Translations under genes and position numbers: made by a program
Assembly (NCBI RefSeq): GCF_002237595.1
Contig: NZ_CP022529.1
Span: forward strand, 4,866,001-4,930,000
Source: Labrenzia sp. VG12
Lineage (GTDB): Bacteria > Pseudomonadota > Alphaproteobacteria > Rhizobiales > Stappiaceae
DNA length: 64,000 nt
Direction: 5' to 3'
The notes under the pieces: model-generated
What the model saw: only the letters and a program-made list of their open reading frames with translations
Told to the model about the DNA's origin: nothing
The model's database searches: none
In this document: in pieces, positions 17,539 to 25,090 of the stretch
Layout of the letters: the number at the start of each line of letters is the position of its first letter
How positions within the stretch are numbered: position 1 is the stretch's first letter

Positions 17539-17557
17539 GGGGTCAGAATAGGACCCC
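17539..17557. other. Short hairpin GGGGTC / GACCCC in the relic region
   Basis: A 6-bp perfect stem with a 7-base loop. There is no U run. It could be an end of an eroded insertion sequence or a weak terminator; neither is shown by the sequence. Confidence 0.25.
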
Positions 17558-17569
17558 GGCCAACGCCCA

Positions 17570-18550
17570 TCAGTTCAATCCGTTCAAATAGCCTGACGCA
17601 GACCCGCTTCCGGACATGGAGAAAAAGACGCCGTTGTCGCGCTCGGTGCTGGTTGATTTCTGCCGGACCCTGTTCCTCAGAGCCTCTGCGGTAATGGAGA
17701 CCCCGACCTCAAGATTGGAGTGATGCTCACCAAGGCTCGGGTCAATCAGGCCATGCTGGTAATGATCGACAAGCGCTTCGGGGAGATCGGCCAGCCAGAA
17801 GTTGTCATCGGACTGGCAGGACAGAAGGATCGTATAGGGGGCAATGCCGTGTTCCTTGATCATCGCCTCGATCAGAACCATGCGGTCGTCAGGGGACAGG
17901 CCGACCTCCTTGCGAATGGCCGGGGAGGCGGCCGTGAACCTGTAGGCGGGCGGCGCCCTGCGCGGCAGTCGAAAGAACAAAGGCGGTTTTTCAAGCAGGC
18001 TGGGGCAGAGCGCCCCGATCTTTTCGATGAAGATTTTTCCGACGCCGAAATCATCGCCGTGAAAGGCAATCATCTGTTCAACGGATTTATAGGCTATGTG
18101 TTCATGCCCTGCGAATTCGGCGGAATTCACATCACCGATCCAGACGTCATTCTGGTAATCGACATCCAAGAGCTTGAATTCACATCCGGTGACCCCGATG
18201 CTGAAATTCCATTGGTGTTCAAAAAGACGATCCGTCTCTCCCGGATGGCGCATCAGGATCTTGATACCGATGACGCCGAATGGCGCTTCGCGGGAGATCA
18301 TCTTTTGAACGGCGCCGTCCTGAATATCAAAGACCGTGGAGGTGTTCCACAAGTCGATAAGATGCGCCTGGTACTCTGCGCCGATCGCATCGATCAGTCT
18401 TTCAACGCGCCCCTTGCCTGATGACACATCAGTCTCCGGTTTCTGTTCGGTCACTCGGTCTTCCAAATGAATATATGTCATCCGGGCAGCGTCAGGTACT
18501 CCCAGCCTTTCAAAAAAACGCTTCGGACGAGGGTGGTATGAGACCTTCAT
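17570..18550 (-). CDS. Hypothetical protein, 326 aa
   Basis: I do not recognise the family. The protein is soluble-looking with no signal peptide or membrane segment, rich in aromatic and acidic residues (FEHQWNFSIGVTGCEFKLLD, DYQNDVWIGDVNSAEFAGHE), with a Ser/Gly-rich C-terminus (FSMSGSGSASGYLNGLN). GAAAGGG lies 4 bases before the ATG, supporting expression. It stands alone between a relic copy and the intact aldo/keto reductase, which suggests it arrived with the rearrangement that duplicated that gene. Confidence 0.6.
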   Translation of the reverse strand: MKVSYHPRPKRFFERLGVPDAARMTYIHLEDRVTEQKPETDVSSGKGRVERLIDAIGAEYQAHLIDLWNTSTVFDIQDGAVQKMISREAPFGVIGIKILMRHPGETDRLFEHQWNFSIGVTGCEFKLLDVDYQNDVWIGDVNSAEFAGHEHIAYKSVEQMIAFHGDDFGVGKIFIEKIGALCPSLLEKPPLFFRLPRRAPPAYRFTAASPAIRKEVGLSPDDRMVLIEAMIKEHGIAPYTILLSCQSDDNFWLADLPEALVDHYQHGLIDPSLGEHHSNLEVGVSITAEALRNRVRQKSTSTERDNGVFFSMSGSGSASGYLNGLN

Positions 18551-18624
18551 TCGCCCTTTCAGGGCTCACACCAATCGCTTAAGAATGACCTCTTCAGCTT
18601 TTTTGAGCGCGCAGAGGGGACAAG

Positions 18625-19623
18625 ATGGAAAAACGCAGATTGGGCGCGGATGGGCCGGAAGTCGGCGCGATCGGCTATGGCGCGATGTCCTTTTCCGATA
18701 TGTACGGGCCGACGAACGAAGCGGAAAGCCACGCCGTCCTCAATGCCTGCCGGGATCTGGGCGTCACGCATCTGGATACGGCCAATGTCTACGGCATGGG
18801 CAAATCGGAAACCGCGATCGGCACCTATCTGAAAGCCGATCCGGGCGCGCGGGACGACTTCATCATCGCAACCAAGGCCTCGATCACCAGCGATCAGGAC
18901 GGCAACCGCTGCTTTGACAATTCGGCGGGGCACCTGGAAGCGGAGCTCGACAAGTCTCTTCAGCGGCTTGGCCTCGACTGCGTCGACCTCTTTTATGCCC
19001 ATCGCCGCGATCCGCGCTTCACCCCGGAAGAAACGGCGGCCAATCTCGGCCGGCTGGTCGAAAAGGGCAAGACCCGCGCCATCGGCCTGTCGGAAATCGC
19101 GCCGTCGACCCTGCGCCGCGCCATGAAGGTCTTCCCTGTCGCCGCCGTTCAATCGGAATATTCGCTCTCCACGCGCGCGCCCGATCTCGGACTGGTGCAG
19201 GCCTGCGCAGAGCTCGGCGTTGCCATGGTGGCCTTTTCGCCCGTCGGCCGTTCGCTGCTGACCGACAATCCGATCCCGCGCAAGCGGATCACCGACCTGC
19301 CGTTCCTCAGCTCGAATCCGCGGTTCATGGAGCCGAACCTGACGGAAAACCTGCGCATCCTGGAAGGCTTCCGCAAGCTTGCGGCGGAGATGGGCACCAC
19401 GGCGGCAGGTTTGGCAAATGCCTGGCTGCTCGCCCGCGGTCCGCATGTCATCCCGATCCCGGGAACGCGGTCGGTGGAGCACCTGCGCGAATGCATTTCG
19501 GGCGCGGCCCTGACCCTCACCGCATCAGATCTGGAGCGTATCGAGGCTGTGCTGCCCGTCGGCTGGGCCCATGGCGACCGCTATTCGGACGCGCAATCGA
19601 TCGGACCGGAGCGGTATTGCTGA
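18625..19623 (+). CDS. Aldo/keto reductase
   Basis: A 332-residue TIM-barrel NADPH-dependent reductase. The catalytic tetrad is visible as DTANVYG (Asp and Tyr), IIATKAS (Lys) and DLFYAHR (His). The C-terminal IPIPGTRSVEHLRE segment is the NADP phosphate-binding loop. It most resembles AKR13-type enzymes acting on aldehydes and ketones; the substrate is unknown. The start is supported by AGGGGA upstream. A relic second copy of its 5' end lies at 17355. Confidence 0.9.
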   Translation: MEKRRLGADGPEVGAIGYGAMSFSDMYGPTNEAESHAVLNACRDLGVTHLDTANVYGMGKSETAIGTYLKADPGARDDFIIATKASITSDQDGNRCFDNSAGHLEAELDKSLQRLGLDCVDLFYAHRRDPRFTPEETAANLGRLVEKGKTRAIGLSEIAPSTLRRAMKVFPVAAVQSEYSLSTRAPDLGLVQACAELGVAMVAFSPVGRSLLTDNPIPRKRITDLPFLSSNPRFMEPNLTENLRILEGFRKLAAEMGTTAAGLANAWLLARGPHVIPIPGTRSVEHLRECISGAALTLTASDLERIEAVLPVGWAHGDRYSDAQSIGPERYC

Positions 19624-19639
19624 GAGGAGGAACGGCCAC

Positions 19640-19750
19640 ATGCATATTGGTTTGATTGGCGGCATCGGGCCGGCTGGGGCAGGCCGCCGCCCTTGCCCAT
19701 GCGGCGTCGGCAACGGGCTTCGAAGCCGAACGCCCCGGCCGTCAATATGA
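19640..19750 (+). pseudogene. Truncated Asp/Glu racemase-like start
   Basis: After AGGAGG, an ATG opens MHIGLIGGIGPA, the conserved N-terminus of aspartate/glutamate racemase-family proteins. The sequence then leaves the family and stops after 36 codons. Only the first dozen codons look original; the rest is in a different frame from the relic that follows. Confidence 0.5.
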
Positions 19751-19974
19751 CGCCCTCCTGATAGACATCGATCACACGCCCGACTGATTGCTGCATGGCG
19801 GCTCTAAAGGGTTCTGCCACCAAGGAAGGCTTCACGCTCTGCTGGCGTCGGCCTTTGACGAGGCTAGGGCTGACGGTGGTGTTCAAAAAACCGCTACAGG
19901 AAGGGCGCGAGGTCACCCAGGCTGTTTATCTCGGCCGGAGGGCTAGCAAGCTGGAGATGGCAACTCTAACTTGA
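19676..19974 (+). pseudogene. Relic of a spermidine synthase-like methyltransferase
   Basis: One frame reads GRQYDALLIDIDHTPD, then a stop, then LLHGGSKGF, then a frame change to KPLQEGREVTQAVYLGRRAS. These match the order of conserved segments near the C-terminus of spermidine synthase-like proteins (DxLLxDIDHxP...LLH...NP...TVYLA). Stop codons and frame changes show it is dead. Confidence 0.5.
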
Positions 19975-20029
19975 ATTCAATCGTTCACACGACGATTTGA
20001 CCTTCAATGGCTCATTGCAAGGGGAACGT

Positions 20030-20491
20030 ATGCCATTCCAAACAGGAGGACTAAGACGGCTGTGCCTTTGCGCATTTCTCTCGGTCACCGTCATCATCAC
20101 TGGACCCACGGCTGGTCGAGCGGAAGATGTGCCTTCCATTGCCGACAGCATCGACAGGACGGTTACAATTCACTGGATGAGATACGTAAGCGCTTCTAGT
20201 CAACTGATGGAGCGGGTTTGCCAATTTTCAGTTAAGTTCGGAAGTTACAGTGCCGGGATCGACGCGAATGTCTTTGGCCTGGTGATGCATAAAGCAACAA
20301 GCGACGAGGCCGTCTCTGAACTCTTCCTGTTCCCGTGGGGGCGGGAAGGCGAGAGAACCTTGTGCATCAATAATTTGACCGATGAAGATGGACAACGCCT
20401 GTTCTACAATGTGAAGAGGGTCATTCCGGAAAAAGGGCGGCATGGACCGACTACAGTCCACTTTGGTCAGGAAAGCTACGGCTCCCGCTGA
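20030..20491 (+). CDS. Secreted hypothetical protein, 153 aa
   Basis: It starts at an ATG preceded by AAGGGGA and has a signal peptide (LCLCAFLSVTVIITGPTAGRA). The mature part has two Cys (ERVCQF and TLCINN), which could form a disulfide in the periplasm. I recognise no family. It lies downstream of the relic region and convergent with the DUF2161 gene. Confidence 0.6.
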   Translation: MPFQTGGLRRLCLCAFLSVTVIITGPTAGRAEDVPSIADSIDRTVTIHWMRYVSASSQLMERVCQFSVKFGSYSAGIDANVFGLVMHKATSDEAVSELFLFPWGREGERTLCINNLTDEDGQRLFYNVKRVIPEKGRHGPTTVHFGQESYGSR

Positions 20492-20512
20492 CCTCAACAG
20501 CATAGATCTCGT

Positions 20513-21187
20513 CTAGCCGGATTTCGCGGAGATCTCGGGAAGGGCTTCCCGCCCCTTCGGGGTCAGGCCGTAGACACCCCGCTCGAGCCGTTCGAACCAA
20601 CCGTAATGATCGTCTGCCATCATACGGGTCGCACGCACAACGCCTGTGGCCTTGGCGACATCGGCGCCGCGGCTGGGGCCGCTTTCTGCCAGATGCTCCG
20701 CGCAGCGGATCGCGTCCTGCCGGTAGGCCGTGACCAGCGTCACCCGGGTCGAGCCACCCGTGTTCGGATCGCCGACGCGGCGGGCGAATTCCCGAAGCAT
20801 TCTGGTCTTGCGGGGTTTCGACTTGCGCGGCGTGAACGGGGCCGGGTCGTGATGCACTTCCACATGTCCGTCCGGCAGACGCACGGTGATCAGCCCGAGA
20901 CCAAGCCGCCGGGCAAGTTTCAGGTTGCTCTTCAAGGCGCCCAGAAACCGTTTGCCCTTGCCGCGGGCGACCGCGACATAGACCAGATCCGTGATCGCCT
21001 GCCGGTCGATGGCCTGATGAAACAGGCTCAGGGTGAACCCGGTTTTCAGTTCAACGATCACCGGCTCCTCGTCGCCCCGGCAAGCGACCAGATCCGCTGC
21101 GCCGACTTCGGCCTTGACCTCATAACCCTGTCCTTCCAGGAAGGTCTTGACCGGTGCATAGAGCTCGGTTTCCAGAATGCGCGTCAT
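20513..21187 (-). CDS. DUF2161 family PD-(D/E)XK-like protein
   Basis: A 224-residue protein. The N-terminal half carries ADLVACRG...EPVIVELKTG (an Asp followed by E-x-K), the layout of a PD-(D/E)XK nuclease-like core, with AIDRQAITDLVYVAV after it. The C-terminal half (TLVTAYRQDAIRCAEHL to GVYGLTPKGREAL) looks like a winged helix. DUF2161 proteins are widespread in alphaproteobacteria and have no known function. The ribosome site before the ATG is weak. Confidence 0.75.
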   Translation of the reverse strand: MTRILETELYAPVKTFLEGQGYEVKAEVGAADLVACRGDEEPVIVELKTGFTLSLFHQAIDRQAITDLVYVAVARGKGKRFLGALKSNLKLARRLGLGLITVRLPDGHVEVHHDPAPFTPRKSKPRKTRMLREFARRVGDPNTGGSTRVTLVTAYRQDAIRCAEHLAESGPSRGADVAKATGVVRATRMMADDHYGWFERLERGVYGLTPKGREALPEISAKSG

Positions 21188-21271
21188 TGCGCAAGTTTAG
21201 GCGGCAGGAAAGGGGCGGACAATCTGCAGAAGGGGTTTGCCACAGGCAATGCGGGCCGGACGCGATGGGTA

Positions 21272-21997
21272 TCACAGGTCCGAAGCGTCCTTGTCTTGTA
21301 GTGCATATCGCTCGCGCTCCGCGTCCATTGCCGACTGCCAGCGTTTTTTCAAGGCGGCAGGGCGCTCCGGAAACCGGTCATCCAGGAGGACGGCAAAGGT
21401 CATGCGATCCGTCCGGAAATAGCGGAAATCTTCCCGCAATTCGCACCAGGCCGCCAGGATCCTGCCTTCATCCCGGTAACCCAGAAGGACCGGCCAGACG
21501 CAGCGTTCGCTGGTGCGGCCTTTATCGTCGCGATAACCGATCTGCACCTTTTTGCCGTCCAGGATCGCCTGACGCAGCATGCCGGCATCGACGCACTCTG
21601 CAGCTGCCGGGTCGACGGGGCGAACACTCATGGGCGAGGCCAGAATGTGCCGGCACAACGGGTCGGGTGTGATCGCCTCGATCTTCGCCATCAGGTTCTC
21701 TGCTGCCCGGGCAAGGTCCGGTTCGCCTCGGGTTGCGACCCAAAGGGCGCCGAGAACCGCTGCATCAATTTCGTCTGCGGTCAGCATCAGGGGCGGCATG
21801 TCAAAGCCGTCTTCCAGCACATAACCGAGGCCCGGCTCGCCCCGGATCGGAACGCGCTGCGCGATCAAGGTCGTGATGTCGCGATAGACCGACCGCCGGG
21901 AAACCTCCAGCTCCTCCGCGATGTCGCGGGCGGAGATCGGCCTGCGTGTCCGCCGCAGGATCTGGATGATCTCAAACAACCTGTCCGCTTTGCGCAT
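21272..21997 (-). CDS. YafY-type transcriptional regulator (HTH_11 + WYL)
   Basis: A 241-residue regulator starting MRKADRLFEIIQILRRTRRP. The winged-helix segment ELEVSRRSVYRDITTLI is followed by a WYL region (QIGYRDDKGR...VWPVLLGYRDEGRILAAWCE). A longer start at 22030 would run into the palindrome 22020-22039, so 21997 is preferred. It is divergent from the exported VOC-domain gene, its likely target. Confidence 0.88.
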   Translation of the reverse strand: MRKADRLFEIIQILRRTRRPISARDIAEELEVSRRSVYRDITTLIAQRVPIRGEPGLGYVLEDGFDMPPLMLTADEIDAAVLGALWVATRGEPDLARAAENLMAKIEAITPDPLCRHILASPMSVRPVDPAAAECVDAGMLRQAILDGKKVQIGYRDDKGRTSERCVWPVLLGYRDEGRILAAWCELREDFRYFRTDRMTFAVLLDDRFPERPAALKKRWQSAMDAERERYALQDKDASDL

Positions 21998-22019
21998 GTC
22001 GTCCCTTGGCTGGTTCGAT

Positions 22020-22039
22020 GTTGCCACCACGGTGGCAAC
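22020..22039. promoter_or_regulatory. Operator palindrome between WYL regulator and VOC gene
   Basis: GTTGCCACC-ac-GGTGGCAAC, a perfect 9-bp inverted repeat. It is 23 bases before the regulator start and 50 bases before the VOC gene start, well placed for autoregulation and control of both. Confidence 0.6.
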
Positions 22040-22088
22040 AGGGGGGATTTATAAAACTGCCGGAACACCTTGGAAGGGACGGGACAGA

Positions 22089-22574
22089 ATGACAACGACG
22101 ATGTTCAGGCGCCTTGCAGCCGGGATCACTCTCTTTTTCCTCACATCTTTCATCACCGCGAACGCACAGGAAACCGCCATGCAGGCAAGCCGCCAAGACA
22201 ACCTGGAACGCCTGGGGGTCTATGTCCTTTCAAGCGACATGGAACGGTCCGGCACGTTTTACCGTACGCTCTTTGGGGCTGACCCTGTCTTTCAGACCGA
22301 GGTTTTTGTTGGCTTCAACATTGCAGGCGGCCTGTTTGCCGTCGTGTCGAAAGAGGCGTTTGCACCGAAGGCCAGGCTCGGGGGCAGCACCGTTCCCTAT
22401 CTCAAGGTGGCGGATATCGACGCTGCCCTTGCTCATGTCACCGAAATCGCTCCGGAGGCTCTTCAGGCGCCCGGGATCATCCGCGAAGGCCCGCTGAGCC
22501 TGTTCAAGTTCAGGGATCCGGACGGCAATCTCGTGGAGTACTACGCGCTGTCCGCACCGGTCGAAGGCCTTTAG
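22089..22574 (+). CDS. Exported VOC (glyoxalase/bleomycin resistance fold) protein
   Basis: 161 residues. A signal peptide (LAAGITLFFLTSFITANA) precedes a single VOC domain (LGVYVLSSDMERSGTFYRTL ... FKFRDPDGNLVEYYAL). VOC proteins are metal-dependent lyases, dioxygenases or binding proteins; most are cytoplasmic, so an exported one is uncommon. The ATG at 22089 gives the signal peptide; an upstream in-frame ATG would bury it. It is likely controlled by the adjacent WYL regulator. Confidence 0.8.
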   Translation: MTTTMFRRLAAGITLFFLTSFITANAQETAMQASRQDNLERLGVYVLSSDMERSGTFYRTLFGADPVFQTEVFVGFNIAGGLFAVVSKEAFAPKARLGGSTVPYLKVADIDAALAHVTEIAPEALQAPGIIREGPLSLFKFRDPDGNLVEYYALSAPVEGL

Positions 22575-22604
22575 GCGCCCTGCGCAGGGACTGGTCCGGC
22601 GAAA

Positions 22605-23045
22605 TCACTTCAGCCCCGGCCAGTTCCTGTTCGCCTTGGCGATATAGCCCGGTATATCCCGGCTCCAGGTGCGCTGCACGGACTTGGAATAGTTCACGTA
22701 AAGCTTGCCGGACACGACCTTGTAGGCGAGTGGGTCGACGCCGACCTTGTAACCGCGCGAGACGCCGTAGGCGCAATAGCCGTCAAATTGCGGCGCATAA
22801 CGCGCCGGGTTGGCAACAAAGGCGTCGCGGTTCCGAGCCGACGAAAACTGATAGGTCAGGCCGCGATACTGGGCGGTGAATTGCGATTTGCCCCTGGAAG
22901 GCCTGTTTCCGGAAAAATAGCTGACGGGATCATATCCGGTGAGCGCCAGGGGGCTCTTGGCAAAGGCTGGCCCGGCAGTGGTGGCCAGGACTGCAAATCC
23001 GGCGGTTGCCAGCGATAGCCCGAGCAAATTTCTGCGATTGATCAT
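22605..23045 (-). CDS. Exported YHS-domain protein
   Basis: 146 residues, with a signal peptide (RRNLLGLSLATAGFAVLATT) that has twin Arg and may use Tat. The YHS core is LTGYDPVSYFSG ... QFDGYCAYGVSRGYKV, with an FVANPARYAPQFDGYCAYG segment common in marine YHS proteins. YHS domains are metal-linked, often copper-related. GAGGG lies before the ATG at 23045. It stands alone and is convergent with the VOC gene. Confidence 0.8.
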   Translation of the reverse strand: MINRRNLLGLSLATAGFAVLATTAGPAFAKSPLALTGYDPVSYFSGNRPSRGKSQFTAQYRGLTYQFSSARNRDAFVANPARYAPQFDGYCAYGVSRGYKVGVDPLAYKVVSGKLYVNYSKSVQRTWSRDIPGYIAKANRNWPGLK

Positions 23046-23285
23046 GTCACCCTCGTTCGGCTGAAGCCCCGCCTGAAATGTGTTCCGGCGCCCGCTGACA
23101 TTCAATCAACATTCCGGTGACTGACGTGTTCTCGCGCCGGGACGTCGAAGGGATCACGCAAGCGTGAGCAGGAATTCCAGCCCCGAAAAAGCGGAGAACT
23201 CGGAAATGGCCACAAACGCCCTATAGTTTGACAACAAGCACGCCCGGAACCAATCCGGGCCATCCGTTCGACTGGAGTGATCTTG

Positions 23286-23786
23286 ATGACGATTGACCTC
23301 ATCTCCCGCCGCACGCTTCTTGCTGCCGGCAGCGTCCTGGGCGGCGCAGCTCTCGTGACCGGGAGCGCCCGTCTGCTGGTTCCGGCGCAAGCAAAAGGTC
23401 TGGCACCCACGCGGTCGATGCGCGGTGGATCCAACAACTACAGGCCCGGCGCACCGATCGTAGACCGGATCGGGGGCGGCGGCTTCTGGATGTCGGGCAC
23501 TGTTCGCCGCGCGGGCGACGGCGCTCCGCTGGCAGGCCAGCGCATCCAGATCTGGGCTCATACCACGGAAGGCCATGAACGCGACCAGCGCAGTCACGGC
23601 GCAACCCTGACGGACGCAAACGGTGTCTTCCGGCTGGAAATGCCCCAGATCGTGCCGGCCTTCGGCCAACCGCACGGGCATCTGGCCTATGACAGCGGAG
23701 ACTTCGAGACCGTCTTTCTGCGTCCGGTGATGAAGAGTTCCGGAGATACCAGCCTGGAGGCACATTTTGTGTTGCAGCCGGCCTGA
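23286..23786 (+). CDS. Tat-exported intradiol dioxygenase-fold protein
   Basis: 166 residues. A twin-arginine signal (ISRRTLLAAGSVLGGAALVT) leads to a small beta-rich domain (VRRAGDGAPLAGQRIQIWAH ... TDANGVFRLEMPQIVPAFGQ) like the ring-cleavage dioxygenase fold, ending near PHGHLAYDSGDF. A full set of Tyr/His iron ligands is not evident, so it may be non-catalytic or carbohydrate-binding. ATG 23286 has GGAG upstream; a GTG at 23277 is the alternative. It is followed 8 bases later by a ferric reductase-like membrane gene. Confidence 0.65.
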   Translation: MTIDLISRRTLLAAGSVLGGAALVTGSARLLVPAQAKGLAPTRSMRGGSNNYRPGAPIVDRIGGGGFWMSGTVRRAGDGAPLAGQRIQIWAHTTEGHERDQRSHGATLTDANGVFRLEMPQIVPAFGQPHGHLAYDSGDFETVFLRPVMKSSGDTSLEAHFVLQPA

Positions 23787-23794
23787 ACCGGACG

Positions 23795-24424
23795 ATGCCT
23801 GACAAGAGGCGCCGATTGTCTCAGATCCCGCTCCGCACGCTGTTGATCTGGTCGGTTGTTCTTGCTGCGATCCTGTTGCCCCTGCTGTTGGCAGCGTTCA
23901 GTCCGCTGCTGCAATGGCGTCAGCCGGTCTATATTGCGGCCGGATTTGCCGGCATTTTCGCCATGTCGCTGCTCCTCCTGCAACCGCTTCTCGCCGGAGG
24001 TCTTTTGCCCGGTCTGCAAGGACCACGCGCCAGACGTCTGCATCGCTGGACGGGTGCCCTGCTGGTGCTTGCAGTCATGCTCCATGTGGCCGGCCTCTGG
24101 ATCACCAGCCCGCCGGATGTCATCGACGTCCTCCTGTTTCGCTCGCCAACCCCTTTTTCCATCTGGGGCGTGGTCGCCATGTGGGCGGTCTTTCTGGCCG
24201 CTCTTCTGGCCGTCTTCCGGCGGCGCCTTCCTATTCTGCCACGCAACTGGCGCCGTGCTCATGCCGCGCTTGCTCTGACGGTCGTGGTCGGCTGTGTGGT
24301 GCACGCCCTGCTGATTGAAGGCACCATGGAAAGTGTCACCAAGGTGTTGCTCAGCGCTGCGGTTGTGGCCGTCACCCTCAAGGTGGTGCTGGACCTGAAG
24401 ATCTTCACCAACAGACGATCCTGA
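23795..24424 (+). CDS. Ferric reductase-like transmembrane protein
   Basis: 209 residues with about six hydrophobic helices. His residues in ARRLHRWTGALL, VMLHVAGLW, WRRAHAALAL and GCVVHALL are spaced as heme ligands in the ferric reductase-like membrane domain (PF01794). It would pass electrons across the inner membrane. The 8-base gap to the Tat-exported gene upstream suggests a two-gene operon in which the membrane heme protein serves the periplasmic partner. Confidence 0.75.
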   Translation: MPDKRRRLSQIPLRTLLIWSVVLAAILLPLLLAAFSPLLQWRQPVYIAAGFAGIFAMSLLLLQPLLAGGLLPGLQGPRARRLHRWTGALLVLAVMLHVAGLWITSPPDVIDVLLFRSPTPFSIWGVVAMWAVFLAALLAVFRRRLPILPRNWRRAHAALALTVVVGCVVHALLIEGTMESVTKVLLSAAVVAVTLKVVLDLKIFTNRRS

Positions 24425-25090
24425 CGCTGTGGCAGAAATCGGAAGAGCGCATCCCTCACCGGGCCACTAAATTTTTTTTAAGCGTCTCAAACCGGTGGGG
24501 CGCCCGCCTGAAACTTCCTACTTGCGCCCTCTTGGACGCCCGTCCTGCGACTCCGAAAACATCGCAGATCTCAGCCGTTTTTTTGACTTCATGAGCCTGA
24601 TGGATCCGCTCGTTCGAGACGGCAAATGTCAGCCGGGTTGAGCGTCTTGTGCCTGGTCGGGTTGCGGAACTGGTTGCAGAAAATGTTCTTGCCAGCATAA
24701 CAACGAGATGCAATTAGAAGCAGCAAGAAATAGAATCACTTATTAAAAGTTGTACAAGATAAGGTCTTGTAACGATGAGGCTTTTTTGTCTTCGGTCGAA
24801 AACGGAGATTAAAAAAGACGCTCTGGCGTCAAGGGCCCCGGCGAGACCGATCTTCATACTTGAAAGGGAATTGAGGCCAAAAGAGGTTGCCGGTCATGGC
24901 CGGGCTCCAACCTGCTTCGGCGCGCCTGCCGGCCTGCCCGTTTGGGCCTTCCGACCTTTCCCGCTTCCGCTGCAGTCGCGACCCCTTGTCGGCTCGAGTT
25001 CGCCGGACCCGGGCAGCACCGGGCAGGTCGTCTCGACACCAGAATCACAAAGCTCACCAACAGAGGCCAGAACATAAGGGAGACCTCACA
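24425..25090. other. Intergenic region upstream of the RTX protease
   Basis: 666 bases with no gene I can support. A weak 85-codon reading frame on the minus strand (24456-24713) lacks family resemblance. The part around 24700-24790 is A+T-rich and holds a palindrome at 24753, and the last 20 bases carry a strong ribosome site (AAGGGAGA) for the protease. Confidence 0.5.
24753..24771. promoter_or_regulatory. Inverted repeat upstream of the RTX protease
   Basis: TACAAGA-taagg-TCTTGTA, a perfect 7-bp inverted repeat in an A+T-rich patch 320 bases before the protease start. It could be a regulator site; the regulator is unknown. Confidence 0.4.

Noticed and set aside
17460..17557. Possible insertion sequence end around GGGGTCAGAATA
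   Set aside because: The inverted repeat is short, and I could not identify a transposase or matching second end.
23246..23270. EcfG-type promoter (GGAAC...CGTT) before the Tat dioxygenase-fold gene
   Set aside because: The spacer is 14 bases; the consensus needs 16-17.
24456..24713. 85-codon minus-strand reading frame upstream of the RTX protease
   Set aside because: Low-complexity, no family resemblance and no ribosome site; the nearby A+T-rich DNA looks regulatory.
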